A DNA stretch of 64,000 nucleotides from DDH964 sp963806685 (GCA_963806685.1 CAWDZB010000021.1:62001-126000); one strand, 5' to 3'. Positions 31,366 to 42,113 are shown, counted from the stretch's first letter. Notes: generated by a model from the sequence alone, not told the origin. Translations and numbers: made by a program.

Positions 31366-33912
31366 ATGTTGCGTCTGAACCTGCACCGCAAGGTGCTCTA
31401 TGCCTTCTGGGCGCTGTCGCTGATCCCGCTGATCCTGCTGGCGCTCAACTCCAACCACAGTCTGCGACTGGTCGAATCGCTGTTGCGCGAAAGCGCCACG
31501 ACGGCCCTCGACCACCAGGCGGCCCGTGCCCTCCAACTGCGTGCCCAGATGGTCGCCGCGGATGTCGGCGATTTCCTGCTCCGGGTGGAAGGGGACCTGC
31601 GCGATCTGGCCCTGCTGCCGCCTAACGCCGGTACCTACCTGGCATTCAGCCGCAACCATCACCGCCAGGTCTGGGAACGCTGCGGCACCAATCAGGCACC
31701 CGGGGAGTGCCGCCGGGAACTCCCCCTCTACAACGAACTGGCCTATGTCGGCGCCGATGGCCGGGAACGGCTGCGGATCGTCGGCGGGAAGGTCAGCAAC
31801 CGGCTGCGCGATGTTTCCGATCCGGCCGGGACCACCTACCGCAGCGAGAACTACTTCCGCGAGGCCGCCAAGCTGCCGGCCGGTCAGGTCTACGTCTCCC
31901 ACGTCACCGGCTGGCACGTCAGCCGCAAGGCCCAGCTCGGCGATGCCTCCACCCCCGATGCGGCTGTGGAAGGGGAGAGCTACCGCGGCGTGGTGCGCTT
32001 TGCCATGCCGCTACGCAAGGCAGACGGAACCCTGCGCGGGGTGGTGGTGCTTTCCCTCGACCAGCGCCACCTGATGGAGTTCACCCAGCACATTACCCCT
32101 ACCGAAAAGCGCTACGTCGTCTTCCCCTCCTACGCCAGCGGCAATTATGCCTTCATGTTCGATGACGAGGGGTGGATGATCGCCCACCCCAAGTTTTGGG
32201 ATATCCGCGGCCTCGATCGCCAGGGACGGCTGGTTCCTCCCTATACCCCCTCCTCCTCGGCCGAAGATATCCAGGCCGGACGCATTCCCTTCAACCTCTT
32301 CAATGCCGGATTCGTCCATCCCAATTATCCGGTGGTAGCCAAGGCCGTGCTCGCCGGCCAGGTCGGTGTGGTCGACGTCACCAACGTCGGTGGCTCGAAG
32401 AAGATCATGGCCTATGCGCCGATTTTCTATGCCGGTGGCTCCTACGCCGCCACGGGGGTTTTCGGCGGGGTGACGATCGGCGCCGAGGTGCGCCAGTTCC
32501 ACAAGGCGGCGCTCGCCACCTCCGCGGTCATCCGTCGCGAAATTACCCGTTTCGTCAGCGGCTCGTCGTTGATGATCACGGTCACCGGCCTGCTGGTGCT
32601 GTTCGCCGCCTGGCGTCTTTCCCACGGCATCACCGGGCCCCTGCTGGAGCTGATCGAGGGGACCCGAAAGATGGCGCGCGGCCGGCTGGCTACCGAAGTG
32701 CCGGTTACCGGCCATGACGAAGTCAGCCAGCTCGCTGCCGCCTTCAATGCTATGGCCCGGGAACTCAACGAACGGCGGGGTCGCCTGCTGGGCACCCTCC
32801 AGGCGCTGCGCCGCTCGCGGCAGGAAATCCTGCGTGAACGCAACTTCAAGGAAACCATTTTCGAAAATGTCGAGACCGGAATCTGTACCCTCGATGCCCT
32901 TGGACAGGTAACCTCGGTCAATGGTCCGGCGCGACAGATCCTGGGTCTGCTGCCCCTTTCCGAAGCAACCCCCGCCGCGGTGCTCTTTTCCGGCTGGCCG
33001 GAACTCCTCGCAGCCCTGGAGGAGGAGAAGAGCGACCCGGCCCGGCGCGGGATCTGGAGCCGCTATGTCACCGCGGCCCGGGTCGGCAAGGAGCGCACCT
33101 TCCGCCTGGCCCTGCTGCCGCTGAGCTTCGGCGGTCAGGGGGGCCGGCTGCTGACCGTCGAGGACCTCACGGAACGGGTCGAGATGCGGCATCATTTGGC
33201 GCGCATGGAGCGCCTGGTCTCCCTGGGGCGGCTTTCCGCCGGCATTGCCCACGAAATTCGCAATCCCCTTACCGGCCTCAGCCTGCTGCTCGATGAGTTG
33301 CACGACCGGTTGATCACCAGCAGCGGCGACCAGGCCCTGATCCGCCGGGCGCTTGCCGAGATCGAGCGTCTCGAAGGGCTGGTCAACGAACTCCTCGAAT
33401 TTGCCGCTTTGCCAAAATTGCGATTGCAGCACGATGCCATCGGCGGCGTGCTTGCCGATACCCTGTTCCTGGTCAAGGGGCAATGCCGCAAGGCGGGTAT
33501 CGACCTGCAGCGGGAAATCCCGGACGATCTGCCCTCCTTCCCCCTCGACCGCGACAAGCTCAAACAGGCCCTGCTCAACCTCCTCGCCAATGCCATCGAG
33601 GCGATGCCCCATGGCGGAATCCTGCGCCTGAGCGCCGCCCGGGCGGAGGACCAGCTGCGGATTTCCGTCACCGACTCCGGAGAGGGGATTGCGGCCGAAC
33701 GGCTGCCGCTGATATTCGAGCCGTTCTACACCAGCAAGGGGGAGGGGACCGGCCTCGGACTTTCCATCACCCACAACATCGTCTCCGAGCACGGCGGCCG
33801 CATCGAGGTCGAAAGCCAGCCCGGGAACGGGAGCACCTTTACCCTCTGGTTTCCGTTGCCGGTCACCGAAAAGACCGGCAACGGCGAACAGGGGAAACCG
33901 TCTCCCGCCTGA
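31366..33912 (+). CDS. Orphan membrane sensor histidine kinase (Cache-like, HAMP, PAS-like, HisKA, HATPase)
   Basis: 848 aa. Membrane helix 1 ~9-30, a large periplasmic sensor ~31-398 of double-Cache shape, helix 2 ~399-420, HAMP ~420-475, a short PAS-like region ~500-600. The H-box is AGIAHEIRNPLTGLS with His629; the ATPase has N-box LLNLLANAIEAMP, G1 DSGEGI and G2 GEGTGLGLSI. All catalytic elements are intact. No response regulator gene is next to it; the following gene is a thioesterase. Family members of this shape often pair with NtrC-like regulators elsewhere. Ligand unknown; Cache domains commonly bind small organic acids or amino acids. Confidence 0.9.
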   Translation: MLRLNLHRKVLYAFWALSLIPLILLALNSNHSLRLVESLLRESATTALDHQAARALQLRAQMVAADVGDFLLRVEGDLRDLALLPPNAGTYLAFSRNHHRQVWERCGTNQAPGECRRELPLYNELAYVGADGRERLRIVGGKVSNRLRDVSDPAGTTYRSENYFREAAKLPAGQVYVSHVTGWHVSRKAQLGDASTPDAAVEGESYRGVVRFAMPLRKADGTLRGVVVLSLDQRHLMEFTQHITPTEKRYVVFPSYASGNYAFMFDDEGWMIAHPKFWDIRGLDRQGRLVPPYTPSSSAEDIQAGRIPFNLFNAGFVHPNYPVVAKAVLAGQVGVVDVTNVGGSKKIMAYAPIFYAGGSYAATGVFGGVTIGAEVRQFHKAALATSAVIRREITRFVSGSSLMITVTGLLVLFAAWRLSHGITGPLLELIEGTRKMARGRLATEVPVTGHDEVSQLAAAFNAMARELNERRGRLLGTLQALRRSRQEILRERNFKETIFENVETGICTLDALGQVTSVNGPARQILGLLPLSEATPAAVLFSGWPELLAALEEEKSDPARRGIWSRYVTAARVGKERTFRLALLPLSFGGQGGRLLTVEDLTERVEMRHHLARMERLVSLGRLSAGIAHEIRNPLTGLSLLLDELHDRLITSSGDQALIRRALAEIERLEGLVNELLEFAALPKLRLQHDAIGGVLADTLFLVKGQCRKAGIDLQREIPDDLPSFPLDRDKLKQALLNLLANAIEAMPHGGILRLSAARAEDQLRISVTDSGEGIAAERLPLIFEPFYTSKGEGTGLGLSITHNIVSEHGGRIEVESQPGNGSTFTLWFPLPVTEKTGNGEQGKPSPA

Positions 33913-33969
33913 AATGCCGTCCCGCCGAAGCGGCGCGTTCCGCATCCGGACCCAGAGGAGCTGTCAACC

Positions 33970-34380
33970 ATGGACAATTTCAAATTTTCGATCCCCTATA
34001 CCGTCCGCGTTGCCGACGTCAACTATGGCGGCCATGTCTCCAACGCCGCGGTTCTGAGTTTCTTCCAAGACGCGCGCATCGCCTACCTGGGTCACCTCGG
34101 GCCCTTTTCCGAACTTGACCTGGGTGGCTGTGGCATAATCCTCCCCGAGGCCCGGGTTCGCTACCTGGCCGAGATGTTCCTCGGTGAGCAGTTGGAGATC
34201 GGCGTCCGGGTGACCGAGGTGCGCAACTCCGCCCTGGTCATGGCCTACCGCATCGAGCGGGACGGCCGGCCGACCGCCGAGGGGACGACGAACCTGGTAG
34301 CCTTCGACTACCAATCCCGCAAGCCGGTGCGTCTCCCACCGACGTTTCGCCAGGCGGTGACCGCCTTTGAGGGACTTTAG
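33970..34380 (+). CDS. Hotdog-fold acyl-CoA thioesterase (4HBT/YbgC-like)
   Basis: 136 aa; AGAGGAG precedes ATG 33970. The active-site segment VRVADVNYGGHVSNAAVLSFFQDAR aligns with the D-x3-GHV-N motif of 4-hydroxybenzoyl-CoA-type thioesterases; the general acid/base region is LDLGGCGIILPEARVRYLAEM. It hydrolyses acyl-CoA or acyl-ACP in the cytoplasm; the acyl specificity is not visible. It is 57 nt after the kinase gene and may be cotranscribed. Confidence 0.85.
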   Translation: MDNFKFSIPYTVRVADVNYGGHVSNAAVLSFFQDARIAYLGHLGPFSELDLGGCGIILPEARVRYLAEMFLGEQLEIGVRVTEVRNSALVMAYRIERDGRPTAEGTTNLVAFDYQSRKPVRLPPTFRQAVTAFEGL

Positions 34381-34566
34381 GCGCCATTCCATCCCCCCCT
34401 TCTAATCCTCCTTTCTTGCTCATCCTGCCTCACCGGTCGCTCCGGGTTTTTGCTGAATTGCTCCCCCTTGCAATCGCCTCCGAACTGCTAAAATGACACC
34501 ATTACCGCGGCGTTATCGAAAAAGCGCGGACGATGCAACTCCCCCCCCTGCAAGGAGGAGCAAACC

Positions 34567-35028
34567 ATGGCCATGGTCAAGGAGTTCAAGGAGTTCGCCA
34601 TGCGCGGCAATGTCGTCGACATGGCAGTCGGGATCATTATCGGTGGCGCCTTCGGCACCATCGTCAAGTCCCTGGTCGCCGATGTCATCATGCCGCCCAT
34701 CGGCCTGGCGCTGGGGAATGTCGATTTTTCGGACTTATTTGTCATTCTCAAGGAAGGGGCGACGGCCGCTCCCTACCGTACCTTGGCCGATGCCCAGAAA
34801 GCCGGGGCGGTGACCCTCAATTTCGGGCTGTTCGTCAACGCGGTCATTAGCTTCCTGATCGTGGCCTTTGCCGTCTTTTTGCTGATTCGGGCGATCAATC
34901 GGATGAAGCGCCAGGAGGAGACGCCTGCCGCCGAACCAACCACGCGCGACTGCCCGTTCTGCCTCACGGCCATTCCGCTCAAGGCCAGCCGCTGCGCCCA
35001 CTGCACCTCGGAAGTGCCCGCTGGTTGA
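34567..35028 (+). CDS. mscL: MscL large-conductance mechanosensitive channel with C-terminal zinc ribbon
   Basis: 153 aa; AGGAGG lies 8 nt before ATG 34567. N-terminal FKEFAMRGNVVDMAVGIIIGGAFGTIVKSLVADVIMPPIG is the MscL signature and TM1; TM2 is FVNAVISFLIVAFAVFLLIRAI. The tail, after the usual cytoplasmic helix, carries two CxxC pairs (DCPFCLTAIPLKASRCAHC), a zinc-ribbon extension seen in some MscL proteins. It acts as an emergency osmotic release valve in the inner membrane. It is a single gene with a strong terminator. Confidence 0.95.
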   Translation: MAMVKEFKEFAMRGNVVDMAVGIIIGGAFGTIVKSLVADVIMPPIGLALGNVDFSDLFVILKEGATAAPYRTLADAQKAGAVTLNFGLFVNAVISFLIVAFAVFLLIRAINRMKRQEETPAAEPTTRDCPFCLTAIPLKASRCAHCTSEVPAG

Positions 35029-35053
35029 GTTCTCACCAATAGCTGCCGAAACT

Positions 35054-35095
35054 GCAACGGCCCCAGATTGGATGCTGGGGCCGTTGCGGTTTTCC
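35054..35095 (+). terminator. Terminator of mscL
   Basis: A 13-bp stem (35054-35066 with 35075-35087, GCAACGGCCCCAG) with an 8-nt loop, followed by GGTTTTCC. It could serve both strands. Confidence 0.85.
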
Positions 35096-35168
35096 AGGTA
35101 TCACCGCCGGGAACTGGCGCCTGCTGACGAGGAGAAGCGGGCGGGGAAATTTTGCGGGTCTTGGGCCT

Positions 35169-35966
35169 TCAACCCTGCCCGCGGCGCTTGAGTTCGCCGC
35201 TTACGAGCTGCTTCTGGGCCGGGGTCAGGCGGCGGCCGACGAGCAGGTTGTTGAGATCGGGGGTGCGCAGGGCCGGCAGCCAGAGGGTGAACCAGACCGT
35301 CGGGGTTTTGGGATTCTTGAGAATCGCCTGGCGCAGATTGGGGCGCTGCTGCCAGCGGGGATGGCGGGCGATCATGGAAATGGTTTCGGCGCTGGACGAC
35401 GAGCCGTTGATGAACTGAAGGATGGCCACTTCCTTGAGGCGCGGATTGTTCAGGCAGCTCTCGACACAGCGCGCCTCCCCGCCGCGCAGCAGGGCGGCGA
35501 GCACCGCCGGGGGGGCGCGCCGAGCCAAGGTCAATTTGTTGCCCAGCTCGATGCCCGGCAGCCGCTGCAGGATGGCCCGCTCTGCCGCCAGTCGCTGATC
35601 GGGGGTGGTGCCGGGAAGGATGCAGAGGTTGAGAAGTTCGAAGAGGTAGAGGTGAGGCAGCAGGGCGAGGACAATCGGACCGGGAGTCTGCGGGTTGGCG
35701 GCCAGGGCAACCTTGAGGCGGCGGCTGGCCTCGAGAAGGGGATGGGCGTGGACGGCTCGCAAGAGATCCTCGGAGAGGTCGCGCCGTTTGAGCAGGGCCA
35801 GCAGGTGGTCTTCGCCGAGGGAACGGTTTTTGAGAGCGGCCCGCACGACTTCCGGCGCCGGGTCGGCGAGGGCCTGGAAAAGGCCTTGGGGGCCGGCGGT
35901 CAGGGCCTTTTGCAGGTGAAGCACCAGCCCGGGATCTAGACTGCCGGTCGATCTTTCTTCGCTCAT
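35169..35966 (-). CDS. Helical-repeat protein of unknown function
   Basis: 265 aa from ATG 35966 (GGAAG upstream). The frame continues upstream but there it is only a shadow of tgt. The protein is all-helical with a recurring unit of about 25-40 residues centred on N-P/N-x-T/L-P (ALAANPQTPGPIVLALL, CLNNPRLKEVAILQFI, ILKNPKTPTVWFTLWL), resembling HEAT or leucine-rich-repeat-variant arrays. No enzyme motif, signal peptide or membrane segment. It probably follows tgt in one transcript (38-nt gap) and may be a scaffold or protein-binding factor. Confidence 0.6.
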   Translation of the reverse strand: MSEERSTGSLDPGLVLHLQKALTAGPQGLFQALADPAPEVVRAALKNRSLGEDHLLALLKRRDLSEDLLRAVHAHPLLEASRRLKVALAANPQTPGPIVLALLPHLYLFELLNLCILPGTTPDQRLAAERAILQRLPGIELGNKLTLARRAPPAVLAALLRGGEARCVESCLNNPRLKEVAILQFINGSSSSAETISMIARHPRWQQRPNLRQAILKNPKTPTVWFTLWLPALRTPDLNNLLVGRRLTPAQKQLVSGELKRRGQG

Positions 35967-36004
35967 CGCGATCTTCCTGCCCGCCCGGCAACGGGTCCGT
36001 CCGA

Positions 36005-37123
36005 TTAATCCTCTCCGCCGCTGACACCATAGTTGCCGAGGAATTCGGCCTTGAAGGCGGCGAATTCCCCCCCTTCGATGGCCTTCCGGGCGCCGGTGAC
36101 CATGTTCAGGTAGAAACGGACGTTGTGGATTGCCGCCAGGATCGCCGAGAGGATCTCGTTGGCATTGTAGAGGTGGTGCAGGTAGGCGCGGGTGAAGTTG
36201 CGGCAGCAGTAGCAGTCGCAGGCGGCATCGACCGGAAAGAAATCCCGCCGGTAGCGCCGATGGGTGAGCCGGATCTTGCCGCGGCTGGTGAAGAGGGTGG
36301 CGCTGCGCGCGTAGCGGGTGGGGATGACGCAGTCGAACATGTCCATGCCGCGCTCGATGCTCTCGAGAATGTCTTCGGGCAGGCCGACGCCCATCAGGTA
36401 ACGGGGCTTGTGGGTCGGCAGAAACGGTTCGGTGTAATCGACCACCTGCTTGAGCAGTTCCAGTCCCTCGCCGACGCTGACCCCGCCGATGGCGTAGCCG
36501 GGGAAATCCAGGGCGGTCAACTGCTCGGCGCATTCCTTTCGCAAGTCGGGGTAGACGCTCCCTTGGACAATGCCGAACAGCGCCTGGTCGGGACGCCGGT
36601 GGGACTTGAGGCACATTTCGGCCCAACGCAGGGTTTTGTTGATCGAGCGGGCGGCATAGGCGTGGTCGGAGGGGTAGGGGATGCACTCGTCGAAAGCCAT
36701 GATGATGTCGGCACCGAGGGCGTTCTCGATCGTCATGGCTTCTTTGGGACCAAGGAAGATTTCTTCGCCGGTCACTTCGTGGCGGAAGAAGACGCCCTCC
36801 TCGGTGATTCGTTTCTTCGGTAGGGAAAAGACCTGGAAGCCGCCGCTGTCGGTGAGGATCGGCTTTTCCCAGTTCATGAAGCGGTGCAACCCGCCGGCCT
36901 TCTGCACCAGCGCCTCTCCCGGCTTGAGGTGCAGGTGATAGGTGTTGGAAAGGATGATCTGGGCGCCGCATTCGGCCACCTGGGCCGGGGTCATCGCCTT
37001 CATCGCCGCGTGGGTGCCGACCGGCATGAAGATCGGCGTTTCGATGACCCCGTGGGGGGTAGTCAACCGGCCCCGGCGGGCGCGGGTGGTACCGTCAACG
37101 GCAAGGAGCTGGAAATCTAGCAT
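36005..37123 (-). CDS. tgt: Queuine/preQ1 tRNA-ribosyltransferase
   Basis: 372 aa. It exchanges guanine-34 in GUN tRNAs for preQ1. Asp92 (TDSGGFQ) is the general acid/base, Asp264 (FDCVIPTR) the covalent nucleophile, and Cys302, Cys304, Cys307 and His333 the zinc ligands. These match the E. coli numbering, so the enzyme should be active. No queA, queF or yajC gene adjoins it; the following gene encodes a helical-repeat protein. Confidence 0.97.
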   Translation of the reverse strand: MLDFQLLAVDGTTRARRGRLTTPHGVIETPIFMPVGTHAAMKAMTPAQVAECGAQIILSNTYHLHLKPGEALVQKAGGLHRFMNWEKPILTDSGGFQVFSLPKKRITEEGVFFRHEVTGEEIFLGPKEAMTIENALGADIIMAFDECIPYPSDHAYAARSINKTLRWAEMCLKSHRRPDQALFGIVQGSVYPDLRKECAEQLTALDFPGYAIGGVSVGEGLELLKQVVDYTEPFLPTHKPRYLMGVGLPEDILESIERGMDMFDCVIPTRYARSATLFTSRGKIRLTHRRYRRDFFPVDAACDCYCCRNFTRAYLHHLYNANEILSAILAAIHNVRFYLNMVTGARKAIEGGEFAAFKAEFLGNYGVSGGED

Positions 37124-37301
37124 CGAGAATGGTCCGTAGCGGGTTGGTTGGGAAAGGAGAGCCCCGGCCCGACGGCATTTTTACCGGGCCGGCTCCGCGT
37201 CCGGACTCTAGCAGATGCCCCGGCGGAAAGCAACCGCTTCCACAGGTCTTCGATAGGCGCAGAAACCGGGGTGAAAAACCACTCGAACAGTGTTTGAAAG
37301 G

Positions 37302-37340
37302 TGTATACTGTGTGCACTTTTGGGTTGACATGTATACAGT
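37302..37340. promoter_or_regulatory. Two TGTATAC(T/A)GT boxes and a TTGACA in the sdh upstream region
   Basis: TGTATACTGT (37302-37311) and TGTATACAGT (37331-37340) are direct repeats 29 bp apart, each with a palindromic GTATAC core. TTGACA (37325-37330) directly precedes the second box; the -10 is weak (TACTTA after 18 nt). They are about 300 nt upstream of sdhC. A repressor operator is likely; GntR-family regulators use GT-x-AC cores, but the regulator is unidentified. Confidence 0.5.
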
Positions 37341-37462
37341 CTGAATGGTACTTAGAAGCCGTTTATCACGCGTAAAAACTTCACCATTCACGCGGCGCCC
37401 GGGCACCAGAAGCCGGGACGGCGATTTCAATCCAATCCACTTTCCCAAAAGGGGGTATGCTC

Positions 37463-37546
37463 ATGAAATCCTACGGCGAATGGCGTGCACCACCGTATTC
37501 CCCACCGACCTTCGGCGCCGTTTTTTTCCGGGCTATTCCGGAATGA
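37463..37546 (+). CDS. Possible 27-aa leader peptide upstream of sdhC
   Basis: ATG 37463 follows AAAAGGGGG by 7 nt. The peptide (MKSYGEWRAPPYSPPTFGAV..) has no recognised family. It is kept because of its ribosome site and its place in the long sdh leader; it may be a chance frame. Confidence 0.22.
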   Translation: MKSYGEWRAPPYSPPTFGAVFFRAIPE

Positions 37547-37633
37547 GGGTGGCGAAGTCTTCCGCTTTATAGAGGCCTGGAGTTCATCACTCCCCAGTCG
37601 GCAAGTGAAATTTTAATCGAGGGATAAGACATC

Positions 37634-38320
37634 ATGCTACTGACGCAAAGCTCCGTGGGCAGAAAGCTCCTGATGGCGGTCACCGGGCTCATCCTGCTCC
37701 TGTTTGTGGTCGTCCACCTGCTCGGCAACTCGTCGATCTTCATCGGGCCCAACGGGATCAACGCCTATGCCGAACACCTCCATTCGCTGGGTCCCCTGGT
37801 CTGGGTGTTCCGCCTGGTGATGCTGGCCGTGATCAGCGTCCACATCGCTCTCGGGGTACAGTTGACCCTGGAAAACCAGTCCGCGCGTCCCCTGGCCTAC
37901 TCGGTGAAGGAAAACCTTAAGGCCACCTTCTCCAGCCGGACCATGATCATCTCCGGCCTGGTGCTGCTGGCCTTCATCATCTACCACCTGCTGCAGTTCA
38001 CCGTCCAGCTGCCGGGTTTCACTCCTTTCGGCGCCAAGGCGCACCTCGCCGAGCTTCACGGCAACATGGTCCCCAATGTCTTCGGCATGGTGGTGTCGAC
38101 GTTCCACAGCCTCTTCGTCGTCCTGGTTTACGTGGTGGGGATGATCTTCCTCTTCCTCCACCTCGGTCACGGAGTGCAGAGCTTCTTCCAGACGCTCGGT
38201 CTGACCAACGACAAGACCTTCGAGGGCGTGGGCGTGTTCGGCAAGGTGGTGGCGTTCGTGCTGCTGCTCGGCTATGTCTCCATTCCGCTTCTTATCATCA
38301 TCGGCGCAGTCAACGGCTAG
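37634..38320 (+). CDS. sdhC: Succinate dehydrogenase/fumarate reductase cytochrome b subunit
   Basis: 228 aa; GAGGG precedes ATG 37634. Five membrane helices and conserved His residues (VVVHLLGN, VISVHIALGV, FIIYHLLQF, VSTFHSLFVV, FLHLGHGVQSFFQ), the layout of the diheme cytochrome b of Bacillus SdhC and Wolinella FrdC. It anchors the complex and exchanges electrons with menaquinone. It is followed 12 nt later by the flavoprotein gene. In Geobacter relatives one such complex works in both directions; applying that here is inference. Confidence 0.93.
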   Translation: MLLTQSSVGRKLLMAVTGLILLLFVVVHLLGNSSIFIGPNGINAYAEHLHSLGPLVWVFRLVMLAVISVHIALGVQLTLENQSARPLAYSVKENLKATFSSRTMIISGLVLLAFIIYHLLQFTVQLPGFTPFGAKAHLAELHGNMVPNVFGMVVSTFHSLFVVLVYVVGMIFLFLHLGHGVQSFFQTLGLTNDKTFEGVGVFGKVVAFVLLLGYVSIPLLIIIGAVNG

Positions 38321-38332
38321 GGGGTACCAACA

Positions 38333-40248
<1,916 letters not shown>

Positions 40249-40249
<1 letters not shown>

Positions 40250-41010
40250 TGGCCGGAAAAGGAATGAATCTGACGCTGAATGTCTGGCGGCAGAAAAATG
40301 CCGACGACAAGGGCAAGTTCGAGCAGTACCAGGCCAAGGACATCAGCACCGACATGTCCTTCCTGGAGATGCTCGACGTGGTCAACGAAGATCTGATCAA
40401 AAACGGCAAGGAACCGATCGTCTTCGACCACGACTGCCGCGAGGGGATCTGCGGGATGTGTTCGCAGATGATCAACGGCATCGCCCACGGTCCCGACGAC
40501 CTGATCACCGTCTGCCAGCTGCACATGCGCAAGTTCAAGGATGGTGACACCATCTATGTCGAGCCCTGGCGTGCCAAGGCCTTCCCGGTGATCCGCGACC
40601 TGCAGGTCGACCGCAGCGCCTTCGACCGCATCATCCAGGCCTACGGCTACACCTCGGCCCACACCGGCGGGGTCCCCGACGGCAACGCCATCCCGATCTC
40701 CAAGATCGATGCCGACAAGTCGATGGATGCCGCCGCCTGCATCGGCTGCGGGGCCTGCGTCGCCTCCTGCCCGAACGCCTCGGCGATGCTCTTCACCGCC
40801 GCCAAGGTTTCCCACCTTGGTCTGCTGCCCCAGGGGGAAGTGGAAGCCGCCCGCCGGGTCCGTGCCATGCTTCAGCAGATGGACGCGGAAGGCTTCGGCA
40901 ACTGCACCAACCATTACGAATGTGAAGCCAACTGCCCGAAAGGGATCAAGTCCACCTTTATCGCCCGCATGAACCGCGAGCTGATGAAGGCCCTGCCCAA
41001 GGGCGAGTAA
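40249..41010 (+). CDS. sdhB: Succinate dehydrogenase/fumarate reductase iron-sulfur subunit
   Basis: 253 aa. The [2Fe-2S] domain is HDCREGICGMCSQ with a later Cys (TVCQL). The ferredoxin domain has CIGCGACVASCP and CTNHYECEANCPKGI, giving [4Fe-4S] and [3Fe-4S] clusters. It passes electrons between the flavoprotein and the b hemes. A perfect terminator follows at 41060. Confidence 0.97.
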
Positions 41011-41059
41011 ACCGGAATTGCTGACATGTCCGCGGCGCCTGCCGTCGCGGCTGGTATTC

Positions 41060-41086
41060 GGGCGGGTCTTCGGACCCGCCCTTTTT
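41060..41086 (+). terminator. Terminator of the sdhCAB operon
   Basis: GGGCGGGTC-TTCG-GACCCGCCC-TTTTT: a 9-bp stem with a UUCG tetraloop and T5, 50 nt after the sdhB stop. Confidence 0.95.
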
Positions 41087-41124
41087 CTGTTCCCTCCCGG
41101 CAGCCATGCCGAGAGAGGTCGGGA

Positions 41125-42054
41125 GTGCCCGTGCTTCACCACCTTGATCAGTTTGAATTTTGCCGGCTGCTGCTGCGCCTCGACCTGTTGTCGTCGGTGG
41201 AACTGCCGTCCTTCGCCACGTTACGATTGCGGCGGGATCTGCGTCGGGCAGCCCGGCACGTGCTCGGGTACGGACCGGCCTTTGCGACCCTGTTTGATCC
41301 TCCGGTCCCGGGGGATCCGCTCGGCGCGCGGCGTCACCAGCGTCCCGGCCCGGCCTTTGTGCTGTTGCCGATCCCTGATCATCCGGGGCGATTGGAGGTG
41401 GGGGGCGAGCTGATGGTGAATCTCCACCTGTTCGGGAACGGAATCCGGAACCTGGCAGAGTTTCTCACGTGCCTGGAGGAACTCGGCCGTTATGGGCTCT
41501 GGCAGGGGGACGGTCGTTTCGAGATCGGTGCCGTTTCGGCCGTCGACCCGTCGGGCACCGAAGTAAGGCTTCCCGCTGTCGGTCAGAAGGTGGACAGCTG
41601 CCTGCCGATCATCAGTGCCCGCTGGTTCCTCGACAGCCTGCCCGCGGCCCCTGCCTGGCGATTGGTCCTGACAACGCCGGCCCGTTTGCTGGTCGGCGGC
41701 CGGCCGCTGTTCAGAGGTAATCTGCAACGAATTTTCCCCTTCATTCTGCGACGAGTTACCTCCATGGCCCATGCTCATTGCGGCATCGACCTGGTCGAAG
41801 ATCCCCGTCTGCTACGGGAGTTCGCCGAGGCTCTGGCCATTTCCGAAACGCGGCTTGGCTGGCAGGACTGGCGCAGCCTCGATGCCCCAACAGGAAGCGT
41901 CGACCTCGGCGGATTGACCGGTTCGGTCACCTTCAACACCCCGGTCGAAGAAGATCTGCTCGCCCTGCTGCATCTCGGCAGTCTGCTCGGCATCGGCAAG
42001 GGCGCGGCCTATGGCGGCGGCAACTACCACCTCCAGCCGGCAGGGGTGGGATGA
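41125..42054 (+). CDS. Stand-alone Cas6-like RAMP protein
   Basis: 309 aa from GTG 41125 (GAGAGG upstream); GTG 41131 is an alternative. Any longer start would lie in the sdh terminator. N-terminal half: LPSFATLRLRRDLRRAARHVL, LFDPPVPGDP, a FVLLPIPD strand, then GELMVNLHLFGNGIRNLAEFLTCLEELGRYGLWQGDGRFEI in pieces typical of type III Cas6. C-terminal half: the fold ends in LGGLTGSVTF and LLHLGSLLGIGKGAAYGGGNY, the glycine-rich loop of Cas6. Cas6 enzymes cut pre-crRNA. No cas gene or repeat array is present here, so the protein is an orphan; whether it is a nuclease is unknown. Confidence 0.8.
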   Translation: MPVLHHLDQFEFCRLLLRLDLLSSVELPSFATLRLRRDLRRAARHVLGYGPAFATLFDPPVPGDPLGARRHQRPGPAFVLLPIPDHPGRLEVGGELMVNLHLFGNGIRNLAEFLTCLEELGRYGLWQGDGRFEIGAVSAVDPSGTEVRLPAVGQKVDSCLPIISARWFLDSLPAAPAWRLVLTTPARLLVGGRPLFRGNLQRIFPFILRRVTSMAHAHCGIDLVEDPRLLREFAEALAISETRLGWQDWRSLDAPTGSVDLGGLTGSVTFNTPVEEDLLALLHLGSLLGIGKGAAYGGGNYHLQPAGVG

Positions 42055-42085
42055 AAGGTGCGTCGGCAGCATGTCCTGCAGACAG

Positions 42086-42113
42086 TTGTGAACCTGGGAA
42101 TCTTCGCTATACT
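42086..42113 (+). promoter_or_regulatory. Putative sigma-70 promoter of the zinc-ribbon gene
   Basis: TTGTGA (42086-42091), a 16-nt spacer and TATACT (42108-42113), 35 nt before the ATG at 42149. Confidence 0.55.

Noticed and set aside
35966..36971. N-terminal extension of the helical-repeat protein across tgt
   Set aside because: This portion is Arg/Pro-rich out-of-frame tgt sequence; the real start is ATG 35966.
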